Source of the DNA: Streptomyces sp. WM4235
GTDB lineage: Bacteria; Actinomycetota; Actinomycetes; Streptomycetales; Streptomycetaceae
Reading direction: 5' to 3'
Length of the DNA stretch: 64,000 nt
Assembly (NCBI RefSeq): GCF_001279725.1
Contig: NZ_LGDE01000002.1
Location: 1-64,000, forward strand
Below are positions 1 through 8,077 of the stretch, in pieces. Each line of letters starts with the position of its first letter. Position 1 is the first letter of the stretch. The notes beneath the pieces were generated by a model. That model saw nothing but the letters and a program-made list of their open reading frames with translations, was not told the origin of the DNA and searched no databases. The position numbers and the translations under genes were made by a program.

Positions 1-1104
1 CAGCGGAACACGAAGGCCTCGGGTGTCATCCCGCAGATCTCGGTCATGCTCGGGCCCTGCGCGGGCGGCGCCGCCTACTCCCCGGCGCTCACCGACTTCG
101 TGTTCATGGTCCGGGACACCTCGCAGATGTTCATCACCGGCCCGGACGTGGTCCGCGCGGTGACCGGCGAGGAGATCACCCAGAACGGCCTCGGCGGCGC
201 CGACGTGCACGCCGAGACCTCCGGGGTGGCGCACTTCGCGTACGACGACGAGGAGACCTGCATCTCCGAGGTCCGCTACCTCATCACGATGCTGCCCTCC
301 AACAACCGCGAGAACCCGCCGGTCCACGAGAGCGACGACCCCCGCGACCGCCGCTCCGACGTGCTCCTGGACCTGGTCCCCGCCGACGGCAACCGCCCCT
401 ACGACATGCTCAAGGTCATCGAGGAACTCGTCGACGACGGCGACGTCCTGGAGATCCACGAGCGTTGGGCCCGCAACATCATCTGCGCCCTCGCCCGCCT
501 GGACGGGCAGGTCGTCGGCATCGTCGCCAACCAGCCCGGCCACCTCGCCGGCGTCCTGGACATCCACGCCTCCGAGAAGGCCGCACGCTTCGTCCAGCTC
601 TGCGACGCCTTCAACATCCCCATCGTCACCCTCCTGGACGTCCCCGGCTTCCTGCCGGGCGTCGACCAGGAACACGGCGGCATCATCCGCCACGGCGCCA
701 AACTCCTCTACGCCTACTGCAACGCCACCGTGCCCCGCATCTCGCTGATCCTGCGCAAGGCCTACGGCGGCGCCTACATCGTCATGGACTCCCAGTCCAT
801 CGGCGCCGACCTCACCTACGCCTGGCCCACCAACGAGATCGCCGTCATGGGCGCCGAGGGCGCCGCCAACGTCATCTTCCGCAAGCAGATCTCCGACGCC
901 GAGGACCCCGAGGCCATGCGCGCCCGGATGGTCAAGGAGTACAAGGCCGAGCTGATGCACCCGTACTACGCGGCCGAACGCGGCCTCGTCGACGACGTCA
1001 TCGACCCCGCCGAAACCCGCGAGGTCCTCGTCAGTGCCCTCGCGATGCTCCGCACCAAACACGCCGACCTGCCCTCGCGCAAACACGGCAACCCGCCTCA
1101 GTAA
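1..1104 (+). CDS. accB: Acyl-CoA carboxylase beta (carboxyltransferase) subunit, 5' truncated by window edge
   Basis: This is the biotin-dependent carboxyltransferase subunit that moves CO2 from carboxybiotin to acetyl- or propionyl-CoA, giving malonyl- or methylmalonyl-CoA for fatty acids and polyketides. The frame is open from base 1, so the start lies outside the window. The 367 residues present compare with about 530 for the family, so roughly the first 160 are missing. Visible family marks are the GPCAGGAAYSPALTDF oxyanion and active-site stretch, QPGHLAGVLDI, LLDVPGFLPGV and the second glycine-rich site RKAYGGAYIVM. The epsilon subunit gene follows after 21 bases, the usual Streptomyces pairing. 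In Streptomyces this beta subunit is named accB or pccB (unrelated to E. coli AccB); I infer accB from position next to the conservons. Substrate preference cannot be read with certainty. Confidence 0.93.
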   Translation, partial: QRNTKASGVIPQISVMLGPCAGGAAYSPALTDFVFMVRDTSQMFITGPDVVRAVTGEEITQNGLGGADVHAETSGVAHFAYDDEETCISEVRYLITMLPSNNRENPPVHESDDPRDRRSDVLLDLVPADGNRPYDMLKVIEELVDDGDVLEIHERWARNIICALARLDGQVVGIVANQPGHLAGVLDIHASEKAARFVQLCDAFNIPIVTLLDVPGFLPGVDQEHGGIIRHGAKLLYAYCNATVPRISLILRKAYGGAYIVMDSQSIGADLTYAWPTNEIAVMGAEGAANVIFRKQISDAEDPEAMRARMVKEYKAELMHPYYAAERGLVDDVIDPAETREVLVSALAMLRTKHADLPSRKHGNPPQ

Positions 1105-1125
1105 CACGAAGGAGACCCGCCACCG

Positions 1126-1291
1126 ATGAGCATCACCACCGACACCCTCCTCAAGGTCGAGAAGGGCAACGCCGCACCCGAGGAACTCGCCGCGATCACC
1201 GCGATCCTCCTCGCCCGCGCCACCACCACCACCGACACCACGCCTGGAACGCAGCGCCGGCTTCCGCGCCCCGCACAGCTGGCGCGGCTAG
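1126..1291 (+). pseudogene. accE: Acyl-CoA carboxylase epsilon subunit, frame-broken
   Basis: Actinomycete acyl-CoA carboxylases carry a small epsilon subunit (about 60 to 80 residues) that bridges the alpha and beta subunits. The ATG at 1126 follows an AAGGAG site and encodes a typical start containing LKVEKGNAAPEELAAIT. After about residue 38 this frame loses the family pattern and would run to 1530, through two terminators and into the opposite gene. The expected ending RLERSAGFRAPHSWRG followed by TAG lies in the next frame at 1241-1291. The break is near 1225-1243. The simplest reading is a small deletion of about 10 bases (one more than a multiple of three), either real or a sequencing or assembly error. 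Confidence 0.8.
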
Positions 1292-1326
1292 GTACGTCGC
1301 ACACGCGGCACGTCACACGGTTCACC

Positions 1327-1357
1327 GAGAGCGCCGGGGCCCCGCCCCGGCGCTCTC
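1327..1357 (+). terminator. Hairpin downstream of accB-accE
   Basis: A perfect 13-bp GC-rich stem (arms 1327-1339 and 1345-1357) with a 5-base loop begins 36 bases after the expected accE stop. There is no U-run, as is usual in Streptomyces. It probably ends the carboxylase operon. Confidence 0.65.
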
Positions 1358-1424
1358 GCGTACCCCGGGACGCACCGCGGAGAGCTCGCGTACGGCTCCT
1401 GTACGGCCCGCGGACGACGGAGAC

Positions 1425-1473
1425 ACGGAAAAGGCCCCTCACGCTCCGACGGAGCGTGAGGGGCCTTTTCCGT
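1425..1473. terminator. Bidirectional terminator between accE and the conservon
   Basis: A perfect 23-bp inverted repeat with a 3-base loop lies between converging transcription units. It is A-rich at its left end and T-rich at its right end, so it can work on both strands. It stops 17 bases before the cvnD stop codon. Confidence 0.85.
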
Positions 1474-1489
1474 GCGTTCCGCGGAACCG

Positions 1490-2016
1490 CTAGCGCAGGC
1501 GCGCCATCAGCGCGTGCTCGACGAGCGTGATGAGCGCGCTCTTGGCGTCCGCGCGGTGGCGGGCGTCGGTGGTGATGATCGGGGCGTCCGGGCCGATCTG
1601 CAGGGCCTCGCGGACTTCCTCCGGCGTGTAGGGCTGGTGTCCGTCGAAGCCGTTCAGGGCGATGACGAACGGCAGGCCGCTGTTCTCGAAGTAGTCGACG
1701 GCGGGGAAACAGTCCGCGAGCCGCCGGGTGTCCACGAGCACCACGGCGCCGATCGCGCCGCGTACCAGGTCGTCCCACATGAACCAGAAGCGGTCCTGAC
1801 CCGGCGTACCGAAGAGGTACAGGATCAGGTCCTGGTCCAGGGTGATGCGGCCGAAGTCCATGGCGCGCTGGTCATGACGGCCTCGGTGCGCAGCGGGTTG
1901 ATCTCGGAGACCGCGCCGACGAACGTGGTCTTGCCCACGCCGAAGCCGCCCGCCACCACGATCTTCGCGGAGGTGGTGGAGCGAGCCGCTCCGCCGTTAG
2001 AGCTTGCGAAGTCCAC
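1490..2016 (-). pseudogene. cvnD: Conservon Ras-like GTPase CvnD (copy nearer accE), frame-broken
   Basis: CvnD is a small MglA- or Ras-like GTPase that acts with its sensor CvnA and the CvnB and CvnC proteins. The first part (GTG at 2016, overlapping the end of cvnC by 20 bases) has the P-loop GGFGVGKTT and continues to EAVMTSA. The rest, 123 residues with FGTPGQDRF (G3 region) and ALNGFDGH (G4-like), is in another frame beginning at ATG 1861. The join reads GCG-CC-ATG. Intact relatives, as I recall them, carry about 19 residues here including the threonine-rich switch I loop, so about 55 bases appear missing. Neither half has a stop or decay, so the break is recent, artefactual, or tolerated. 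The second conservon copy shows the same break. Confidence 0.8.
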
Positions 2017-2557
2017 TGAGCACCCTTTCGAGCAGTGTCACGTCTGGCTGGCCGCCGGCAGACTCGTCGCCGCCGGGCTGGTGAATGGCGACAAGGCCCG
2101 CCTCCGCCAGGTCGGCGACGAGGATGCGGGCGACACCAAGAGGAATGGAGAGGAGTGCCGAGATCTCCGCGACGGATTTGATCTCCTGGCACAGACGGCA
2201 GATGCGCTGATGCTCGGGCAACTGCCCTTGCAGCCGCGCGGGATCGGCCGTGGTGCTGACCAGCGCCTCGATGGCGAGCTGGTAGCGCGGCCGGGTACGG
2301 CCGCCGGTCATGGCGTACGGACGCACCAGCGGGTTGTGTGCCTTCGGGGCCTGCGGCTGCGAGGAGCGCGAGGGCCGCTGCGAAGGCCGGTAAGGCTGCT
2401 GGGGCTGCTGGGGCTGGCCGTACGAAGGCTGCTGCTGGTACGGGTTGTGCTCCGGCGCGGGCCGGCTGGGAGTGGAGGGGAAGTTGAAGCGGTTCTGGTC
2501 GTGCCCACCCTGCGGCTGCTGCGCGCCGCCATAAGGATGTCCTCCGGGTGTTGTCAC
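1997..2557 (-). CDS. cvnC: Conservon protein CvnC (DUF742)
   Basis: A DUF742 protein of 186 residues, the third member of a conservon; the family is thought to link the roadblock protein CvnB and the GTPase CvnD. The GTG start at 2557 is chosen because a strong GGAGGAAAC site sits directly in front. The first 90 residues are rich in Gln, Pro and Tyr. The conserved domain follows: LVRPYAMTGGRTRPRYQLAI, then HQRICRLC and SIPLGVARILVADLAEAGLV, which resembles a winged-helix fold. The end DVTLLERVLSGLRKL overlaps the cvnD start, implying translational coupling. The N-terminal extension is absent from the second copy (7111-7503). Confidence 0.9.
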   Translation of the reverse strand: MTTPGGHPYGGAQQPQGGHDQNRFNFPSTPSRPAPEHNPYQQQPSYGQPQQPQQPYRPSQRPSRSSQPQAPKAHNPLVRPYAMTGGRTRPRYQLAIEALVSTTADPARLQGQLPEHQRICRLCQEIKSVAEISALLSIPLGVARILVADLAEAGLVAIHQPGGDESAGGQPDVTLLERVLSGLRKL

Positions 2558-2650
2558 GTTTCCTCCTCCGACTCCAAGAACGCAGTACTCCCTGTGGAAC
2601 CGCGCCACCGCACCCTATGGTGCGATGACGCGAAACGCACTGCCTGTCTG

Positions 2651-3073
2651 CTAGTTGAGCAGACTTCCCTGCAGCTCCGCACGCAGGTCCGGGGTGAGGA
2701 CACTGCCTGCTCGATCCACAAGAAGGGCCATTTCGTAGCCCACCAGGCCGATGTCGCACTCGGGGTGCGCGAGCACCGCGAGCGAGGATCCGTCGGACAC
2801 GGACATGAGGAAAAGGAATCCCCGGTCCATCTCGACGACCGTCTGGTTGACCGCGCCACCCTCGAAGATGCGGGAGGCTCCGGCGGTCAGCGACGTCAGA
2901 CCGGAGGCCACGGCCGCCAGCTGATCGGCGCGGTCGCGCGGGAATCCGTCGGACATCGCCAGAAGGAGTCCGTCGGCGGAGACCACCACCGTGTGGGACA
3001 CCCCGGGGGTGTTGTCCACGAAGTTGGTGATCAACCAGTTCAGGTTCTGTGCCGCCTGGCTCATCGGGCTCAC
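2651..3073 (-). CDS. cvnB: Conservon roadblock/LC7 protein CvnB
   Basis: A roadblock/LC7 (MglB-like) protein of 140 residues, expected to act as partner or GTPase-activating factor for CvnD. The core runs from MSQAAQNLNWLITNF through VVVSADGLLLAMS to GSLLN. I chose GTG 3073 over ATG 3064 because AGGAG lies 7 bases before the GTG. The start falls just past the TAG of cvnA, so translation is probably coupled. The protein is nearly identical to the paralogue at 7655-8077, and parts of the DNA are also identical, which suggests duplication with gene conversion. Confidence 0.93.
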   Translation of the reverse strand: MSPMSQAAQNLNWLITNFVDNTPGVSHTVVVSADGLLLAMSDGFPRDRADQLAAVASGLTSLTAGASRIFEGGAVNQTVVEMDRGFLFLMSVSDGSSLAVLAHPECDIGLVGYEMALLVDRAGSVLTPDLRAELQGSLLN

Positions 3074-3074
3074 A

Positions 3075-6000
3075 CTAACGCTCCTGGTCATAGCTGTTAC
3101 TTGACTGCTCGGAACCCGCGCTGCGTCCCTGTTGGACACCGCGTCGCAGGTTGCTCAACCTGCCACGGACGTCCTCCGGTGCGCGGGAGACCTGGGGGCC
3201 GCCCTGCGGGGTCGTCTCCGCAGCACCCTCGACCAGGTTGGCCTTGGGCACCCGCCGAGGGAGACCGGACGGGGTGACCCCGCCCGCCTTCGGCTCACGA
3301 AGCTTGGCGGCCTGCTGCCAACGCTCGTCGTTGTTCGAGCGCCAGGCCTCAGGGCCTTCCTCGTCCGCCTTCGGGGCGGCGGCGGGCTGCTGACGCTGCG
3401 GCCGCTGCTCGAAGAGGGATCCGGTGGACTCCGCTTCCTGCTGTGCCGGCTGCCACTGCTGCTGGCTGCCGCGGCGCGGCAGGCCCGCTCCGGTCATCTT
3501 GTGACCGGTGTCGGCGGCGGCGCCCGGACGGTCGAAGCCTACGCGTTCCGGGGCCGGTTCGGGAGCGGGCGTGGATTCCGATTCGGTCCCGTAGTCCTGC
3601 TGGTAGCCACCCGAATACGTGTTCTGCTCGGGCCACTCCGCCTGCTGGGACTGGGGTTCGAAGCCCCCGTCGTACGACGGGGCGTCCTGCCGCTGGTCCT
3701 GGTACTCGGCTTCCGGATAGCCATATCCCTGTTGCGGATAGGCCTCGTAGGACTGCTGGGGCTGCTGGGACGGCCCGCCCTCGTACCCCGGGGCGTAGCC
3801 CGGCTCGGGCTGCTGCTCGTAGCCCTGGTACGGCTGGTACCCGTGTTCAGGCTGGGGTTCCGAATAGTCCTGGGAGGACTGCTCGGCCTGATCGGGGTAC
3901 TGCTGGTCCTGCGGGTAGCCCACCTGGGCGGCCAACGCCGCCCGGCGCTCCTGCTGGCCCAGCGACCGGCCCACGGGGTCGGCGCCCTGTCCGTCGGCTC
4001 CCTGGCCGCCCTGGGCGTCGTAGCGGGAGTCGTCGAAGCCGAGCTCGGCCGCCGTGCGCATCTTCGGAGCCTGCAGGGCCTGCTGCTCCGGGATGATCTG
4101 CGAGACCGTGAAGTCGTCGTCCGGTACGCCCTCGCCACCGCCACCGTGGGTGATGGCGTCGGGGAGCATGACCAGCGAGGTGGTGCCGGCCGCCTCGCCC
4201 GAGGGGCGCAGCTGGACGCGGATGCTGTGGCGGTCCGCCAGCCGGCCGACCACGAACAGACCCATGCGCTGCGAGATCGCGGCGTCCACGGTCGGCGGGT
4301 TGGCCAGCTTGTGGTTGATGTCCGCGAAGTCCTCGGCGGTGAGGCCGATGCCCTTGTCGTGGATCTCGATCATGACGCGGCCGTCGGGCAGACGGGTGGC
4401 GTTGACACGGACCTTGGTCTGCGGGGAGGAGAACGTGGTGGCGTTCTCCAGCAGCTCGGCGAGCAGGTGCACGAGGTCGGTCACGGCCTGGCCGTGGATC
4501 TCGGCCTCCGAGACGCCCGACAGCTCGACGCGCTCGTACTGCTCCACCTCGGAGGAGGCGGCGCGCAGCACGTCGACCAGCGGGACCGGCTGGTCCCAGC
4601 GGCGGCCCGGCTCCTCACCCGCGAGGATGAGGAGGTTCTCGCCGTTGCGGCGCATGCGGGTGGCCAGGTGGTCCAGGCGGAAGAGGTTCTCCAGCTGGTC
4701 CGGGTCGGCCTCGTTGTTCTCCAGGTCGGTGATGAGGGTCAACTGGCCCTCGATCAGCGACTGGTTGCGCATGGAGAGGTTCGTGAAGATCGCGTTGACG
4801 TTCCCTCGCAGGAGCGCCTGCTCCGCGGCGAGCCGGACCGCTTCCCGGTGGACCTGGTCGAAGGCGCGGGCGACCTCGCCGATCTCGTCCTGGGAGTCGA
4901 TCGGGATCGGCAGCACCCGGGTGTCGACCTTGCCCGGATCGGTGCGCGACAGCTGGTCGACGAGCATCGGCAGGCGCTGCTCGGCGATGTCGAAGGCGGC
5001 GGTGCGCAGGTGGCGCATGGCGCGGCCCATCTGGCGGGCCATCATGCCGGCCAGGATGAAGGCGGCGAGCAGGGCCACGACCACGATGGCGCCGGTCAGG
5101 ATGGCGTCGTTGCGGGACTCGTCGGAGACCGCGACCGCGTCCTGCACGGCCTTGCCGAGGAGTTCCTTCTCGATCTCGGCGTAGCCGTCGAACTTGGCGG
5201 TGGCGGCGGCCTGCCAGGCCTGGGCCGTGGTGCCGTTCTGGGCGAGACGGGTGTTCTTCTCGCCCGAGGCTATCGCCTCGGTCATGCCGGTGAGCACGGA
5301 GCCGTTGACCACGGGCGGGGTCTTGAAGGTGGTGCCCGCCTGCTCGGCGGCCTGCTTGGCCGCGGCGAGCTTCTGCGCGCCCTCCTGGGACTTCTGACCC
5401 ATGACGTCGCGCAGGCGGTTGGTGTCCGCGTCGGTGCCGGCCGCGACGTACTCGCCGATGGCGATCTCTTCGAGGTAGGCGTACGAGGAGAAGGCGACGA
5501 GCTGGGACTTGCGGATGTCCTCGCTCTCGCTCGGCCGGACCAGCAGGTGGGTGCCGACGGAGCGCTGGAGCGAGTTCGCGGCCTTGGCCAGCTCGATCGC
5601 GTAGACCATGCGGCCGTAGCTGGTCACGTTGCCGGTGCCCAGGCCGAGCTCGTTGGAGAACTGCATCAGGTAGTGCTGGACCAGCACGTACCCCTCTTCG
5701 GTGGGGATGGGGCCCAGCGCGTTGGGGAGGTTCTTCTTCGCCGACTCGGGCGCCGCGAGGTAGGCCGTCTTGCGGACCTGCTCCAGCTTCGGCTCCTCCT
5801 GACGGAAGAGCTCCAGGCGCCGTTCCAGGCCCTGGTTCCCCGGGAGGTCCTTCGCCGCGTCCGCGAACTTGGCCTTCGCCGCGTCCGTGGCCGCGTACGC
5901 CTTCGTGACGATCTCGCTGCCGCGGTCGCCGCGCAGCAGCGGCTGGGCGGTCAGGTCACGCTCGTCGAGGAGCGCCTGGCCGTATTCGGAGGCCGCCTGG

Positions 6001-6281
6001 ACGATGCGGGCGGTCTTCTCCGCGTCCTTGGCCTCGTTCCAGCTGTCGACGGAACCCTTCACCTGGAAGCCGCCCATGACCAGTCCGACGAGGACGGGTA
6101 CGAGGAGGATGGCGTTCAGACGGGTCGGCACACGCCAGTTGCGGGGCGAGAACCTGCTGGTGCTGCCGCTGCTCGCGGGTGGGTCAACGGGCACGTCGAC
6201 GGGCGACGCGGCCGCTCGCGGCGGCGGGGTGAAGTTGCCGCGCGCGGGTTCATCCGCGGGGCTCGAGTTGCTTCGCCTCAC
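3075..6281 (-). CDS. cvnA: Conservon sensor histidine kinase-like protein CvnA (second conservon)
   Basis: A membrane sensor of 1068 residues that heads a conservon. The first transmembrane helix is near residues 55-73, an extracytoplasmic domain like nitrate- or nitrite-sensing modules follows, the second helix is near 393-413, then comes a HAMP-like linker. The ATPase domain has the N box LLAELLENATTFSSPQ near 600-620 and IHDKGIGL downstream. There is no cognate response regulator; output is thought to go through CvnB, C and D. From about residue 720 a Gln-, Tyr- and Pro-rich tail leads to a conserved C-terminal block (GLPRRVPKANLV, GPQVSRAPEDVRGRLSNLRR) shared with the other CvnA. The start is GTG 6281. 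Confidence 0.93.
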   Translation of the reverse strand: MRRSNSSPADEPARGNFTPPPRAAASPVDVPVDPPASSGSTSRFSPRNWRVPTRLNAILLVPVLVGLVMGGFQVKGSVDSWNEAKDAEKTARIVQAASEYGQALLDERDLTAQPLLRGDRGSEIVTKAYAATDAAKAKFADAAKDLPGNQGLERRLELFRQEEPKLEQVRKTAYLAAPESAKKNLPNALGPIPTEEGYVLVQHYLMQFSNELGLGTGNVTSYGRMVYAIELAKAANSLQRSVGTHLLVRPSESEDIRKSQLVAFSSYAYLEEIAIGEYVAAGTDADTNRLRDVMGQKSQEGAQKLAAAKQAAEQAGTTFKTPPVVNGSVLTGMTEAIASGEKNTRLAQNGTTAQAWQAAATAKFDGYAEIEKELLGKAVQDAVAVSDESRNDAILTGAIVVVALLAAFILAGMMARQMGRAMRHLRTAAFDIAEQRLPMLVDQLSRTDPGKVDTRVLPIPIDSQDEIGEVARAFDQVHREAVRLAAEQALLRGNVNAIFTNLSMRNQSLIEGQLTLITDLENNEADPDQLENLFRLDHLATRMRRNGENLLILAGEEPGRRWDQPVPLVDVLRAASSEVEQYERVELSGVSEAEIHGQAVTDLVHLLAELLENATTFSSPQTKVRVNATRLPDGRVMIEIHDKGIGLTAEDFADINHKLANPPTVDAAISQRMGLFVVGRLADRHSIRVQLRPSGEAAGTTSLVMLPDAITHGGGGEGVPDDDFTVSQIIPEQQALQAPKMRTAAELGFDDSRYDAQGGQGADGQGADPVGRSLGQQERRAALAAQVGYPQDQQYPDQAEQSSQDYSEPQPEHGYQPYQGYEQQPEPGYAPGYEGGPSQQPQQSYEAYPQQGYGYPEAEYQDQRQDAPSYDGGFEPQSQQAEWPEQNTYSGGYQQDYGTESESTPAPEPAPERVGFDRPGAAADTGHKMTGAGLPRRGSQQQWQPAQQEAESTGSLFEQRPQRQQPAAAPKADEEGPEAWRSNNDERWQQAAKLREPKAGGVTPSGLPRRVPKANLVEGAAETTPQGGPQVSRAPEDVRGRLSNLRRGVQQGRSAGSEQSSNSYDQER

Positions 6282-6516
6282 TCGACCAACAACCTCTCGG
6301 CGGTGCTACTAGCTAGTTCGTTGAATTCCAGCACGGTTAACGGCCGTGTTCCAAACAGTTGAAATCGGCCATTCCCAGAGCCTTATGCCCCACATAAATC
6401 GGACATAAAGAGCGAGGGGCTGCAAATGCGGGGCCAGTTGTGAGCACAGCGGCACCGGGCGACCGCACCCTGTGCCCGGCCGGCCTCAATTCTCTGTCGA
6501 AACGTTATGAACGAGA

Positions 6517-6550
6517 AGGGCGGGCCGTGTCGTATGACACAACCCGCCCT
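6517..6550 (-). terminator. Hairpin after cvnD of the first conservon
   Basis: An 8-bp outer stem (AGGGCGGG with CCCGCCCT) encloses a 5-bp inner stem around GTAT. It lies 24 bases beyond the cvnD stop. The remaining bases 6282-6516 hold no gene and must contain the promoter of the second conservon. Confidence 0.6.
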
Positions 6551-6573
6551 CACACGCGGCCATGATTTCCGTG

Positions 6574-7130
6574 CTACTTGAGCCGCGCCATCAGCGCGTG
6601 CTCGACGAGCGTGATGAGCGCGCTCTTGGCGTCCGCGCGGTGGCGGGCGTCGGTGGTGATGATCGGCGCGTCCGGGCCGATCTGCAGCGCCTCGCGGACC
6701 TCCTCCGGGGTGTACGGCTGGTGCCCCTCGAAGCCGTTGAGCGCCACGACGAACGGCAGGCCGCTGTTCTCGAAGTAGTCGACGGCGGGGAAACAGTCCG
6801 CGAGCCGGCGGGTGTCGACCAGGACGATCGCGCCGATGGCGCCCCGTACGAGGTCGTCCCACATGAACCAGAAGCGGTCCTGACCCGGCGTACCGAAGAG
6901 GTACAGGATCAGGTCCTGGTCCAGGGTGATGCGGCCGAAGTCCATGGCGGGGTCAGGTCGTCGATGCCCGCGCTCGCGGACGTCATGACGGCCTCGGTGC
7001 GCAGCGGGTTGATCTCGGAGACCGCGCCGACGAACGTGGTCTTGCCCACGCCGAAGCCGCCGGCCACCACGATCTTCGCGGAGGTGGTGGAGCGAGGAGC
7101 CGCTCCACCGTCAGAGCTTGCGAAGTCCAC
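6574..7130 (-). pseudogene. cvnD: Conservon Ras-like GTPase CvnD (first conservon), frame-broken
   Basis: This is the paralogue of the GTPase at 1490-2016. The first half (GTG at 7130) holds the P-loop GGFGVGKTT and runs to MTSASAGIDDLT; the second half, 123 residues from ATG 6945, holds FGTPGQDRF and ALNGFEGH and is out of frame. The join reads ACC-CCG-CC-ATG. Compared with intact relatives as I recall them, about 28 bases covering the threonine-rich switch I loop are missing. Compared with the other copy, this one keeps exactly 27 more bases, so both copies have the same frame offset. The two 123-residue halves differ at only four conservative positions, so there is no sign of decay. Confidence 0.8.
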
Positions 7131-7503
7131 TGAGAACCCTCTCGAGCAGTGTTACATCCGGCGTTCCGCCGGCCTCTCCATTGCCCGGCTGGTGGATGGC
7201 CACCATTCCGGCCTCCGCCAGGTCGGCGACGAGGATCCGGGCGACACCGAGCGGCATCGACAGAAGTGCGGAGACCTCCGCGACCGACTTCACCTCACGG
7301 CACAGCGTGCAGATGCGCTGGTGCTCCGGCAGCAGGCCGGAAAGGTGCATCGGATCGGCCGTGGTGCTGACCAGCGCCTCGATGGCGAGCTGGTAGCGCG
7401 GCCGGGTCCGGCCACCGGTCATCGCGTACGGACGTACCAGCGGCTGGTCGCCTTCCGAGTACGAATCTCCGTACGCATCGGGGTAGGCGGGGGGCGGGGT
7501 CAT
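7111..7503 (-). CDS. cvnC: Conservon protein CvnC (DUF742)
   Basis: A DUF742 protein of 130 residues. The ATG at 7503 has GGAGG 6 bases upstream. The conserved domain starts at LVRPYAMTGGRTRPRYQ, about 22 residues in, and ends DVTLLERVLSGLRKL, overlapping the cvnD start by 20 bases. It lacks the Gln- and Pro-rich extension of the copy at 1997-2557, although the domain itself is nearly the same. A gap of 151 bases separates it from cvnB, longer than elsewhere in the operon; nothing clear is seen there. Confidence 0.92.
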   Translation of the reverse strand: MTPPPAYPDAYGDSYSEGDQPLVRPYAMTGGRTRPRYQLAIEALVSTTADPMHLSGLLPEHQRICTLCREVKSVAEVSALLSMPLGVARILVADLAEAGMVAIHQPGNGEAGGTPDVTLLERVLSGLRKL

Positions 7504-7654
7504 TGATCCTCCGGGCTGGACAGCAGTGGTCAGCGTGCCGTCTGACAGGGCGGCCGGTGGGGGGACGTGATGACGGCCTGTCGGGGGTACTGGATTCCGG
7601 GGCACGAGCCCCGGGCTCCCGGCCGGAAGTACCGTCCGGCCGGGAGTCTGGCAG

Positions 7655-8077
7655 TCAGATGAGCAGGCTTCCCTGCAGCTCCGCGCGCAGGTCCGGGGTG
7701 AGGACACTGCCGGCGCGGTCCACGAGGAGGGCCATCTCGTAGCCCACGAGGCCGATGTCGCACTCGGGGTGCGCGAGAACGGCCAGCGAGGATCCGTCGG
7801 ACACGGACATGAGGAAAAGGAATCCCCGGTCCATCTCCACGACCGTCTGGTTGACGGCGCCACCCTCGAAGATGCGGGAGGCACCGGCGGTCAGCGACGT
7901 CAGACCGGAGGCCACGGCCGCCAGCTGATCGGCGCGGTCACGCGGGAAACCTTCCGACATCGCCAGAAGGAGTCCGTCGGCGGAGACCACCACGGTGTGG
8001 GACACCCCAGGGGTGTTGTCCACGAAGTTGGTGATCAACCAGTTCAGGTTCTGTGCCGCCTGGCTCATCGAACTCAA
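7655..8077 (-). CDS. cvnB: Conservon roadblock/LC7 protein CvnB
   Basis: A roadblock/LC7 protein of 140 residues, nearly identical to the copy at 2651-3073 (MSQAAQNLNWLITNF, then VVVSADGLLLAMSEG). The TTG at 8077 is taken as the start because AGGAG lies 6 bases before it and because it mirrors the GTG of the other copy; an ATG follows three codons later. The gene abuts the TAG of cvnA, so translation is likely coupled. Role as for other CvnB proteins: partner of the GTPase CvnD. Confidence 0.92.
   Translation of the reverse strand: MSSMSQAAQNLNWLITNFVDNTPGVSHTVVVSADGLLLAMSEGFPRDRADQLAAVASGLTSLTAGASRIFEGGAVNQTVVEMDRGFLFLMSVSDGSSLAVLAHPECDIGLVGYEMALLVDRAGSVLTPDLRAELQGSLLI

Noticed and set aside
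1126..1530. Epsilon subunit as a 134-residue protein
   Set aside because: The reading frame past about 1240 crosses two strong terminators and enters the converging gene; the true C terminus is visible in another frame.
3132..6362. Open frame of 1076 codons on the + strand
   Set aside because: Antisense of the second cvnA; the minus strand has transmembrane, HAMP and ATPase motifs, this one has none.
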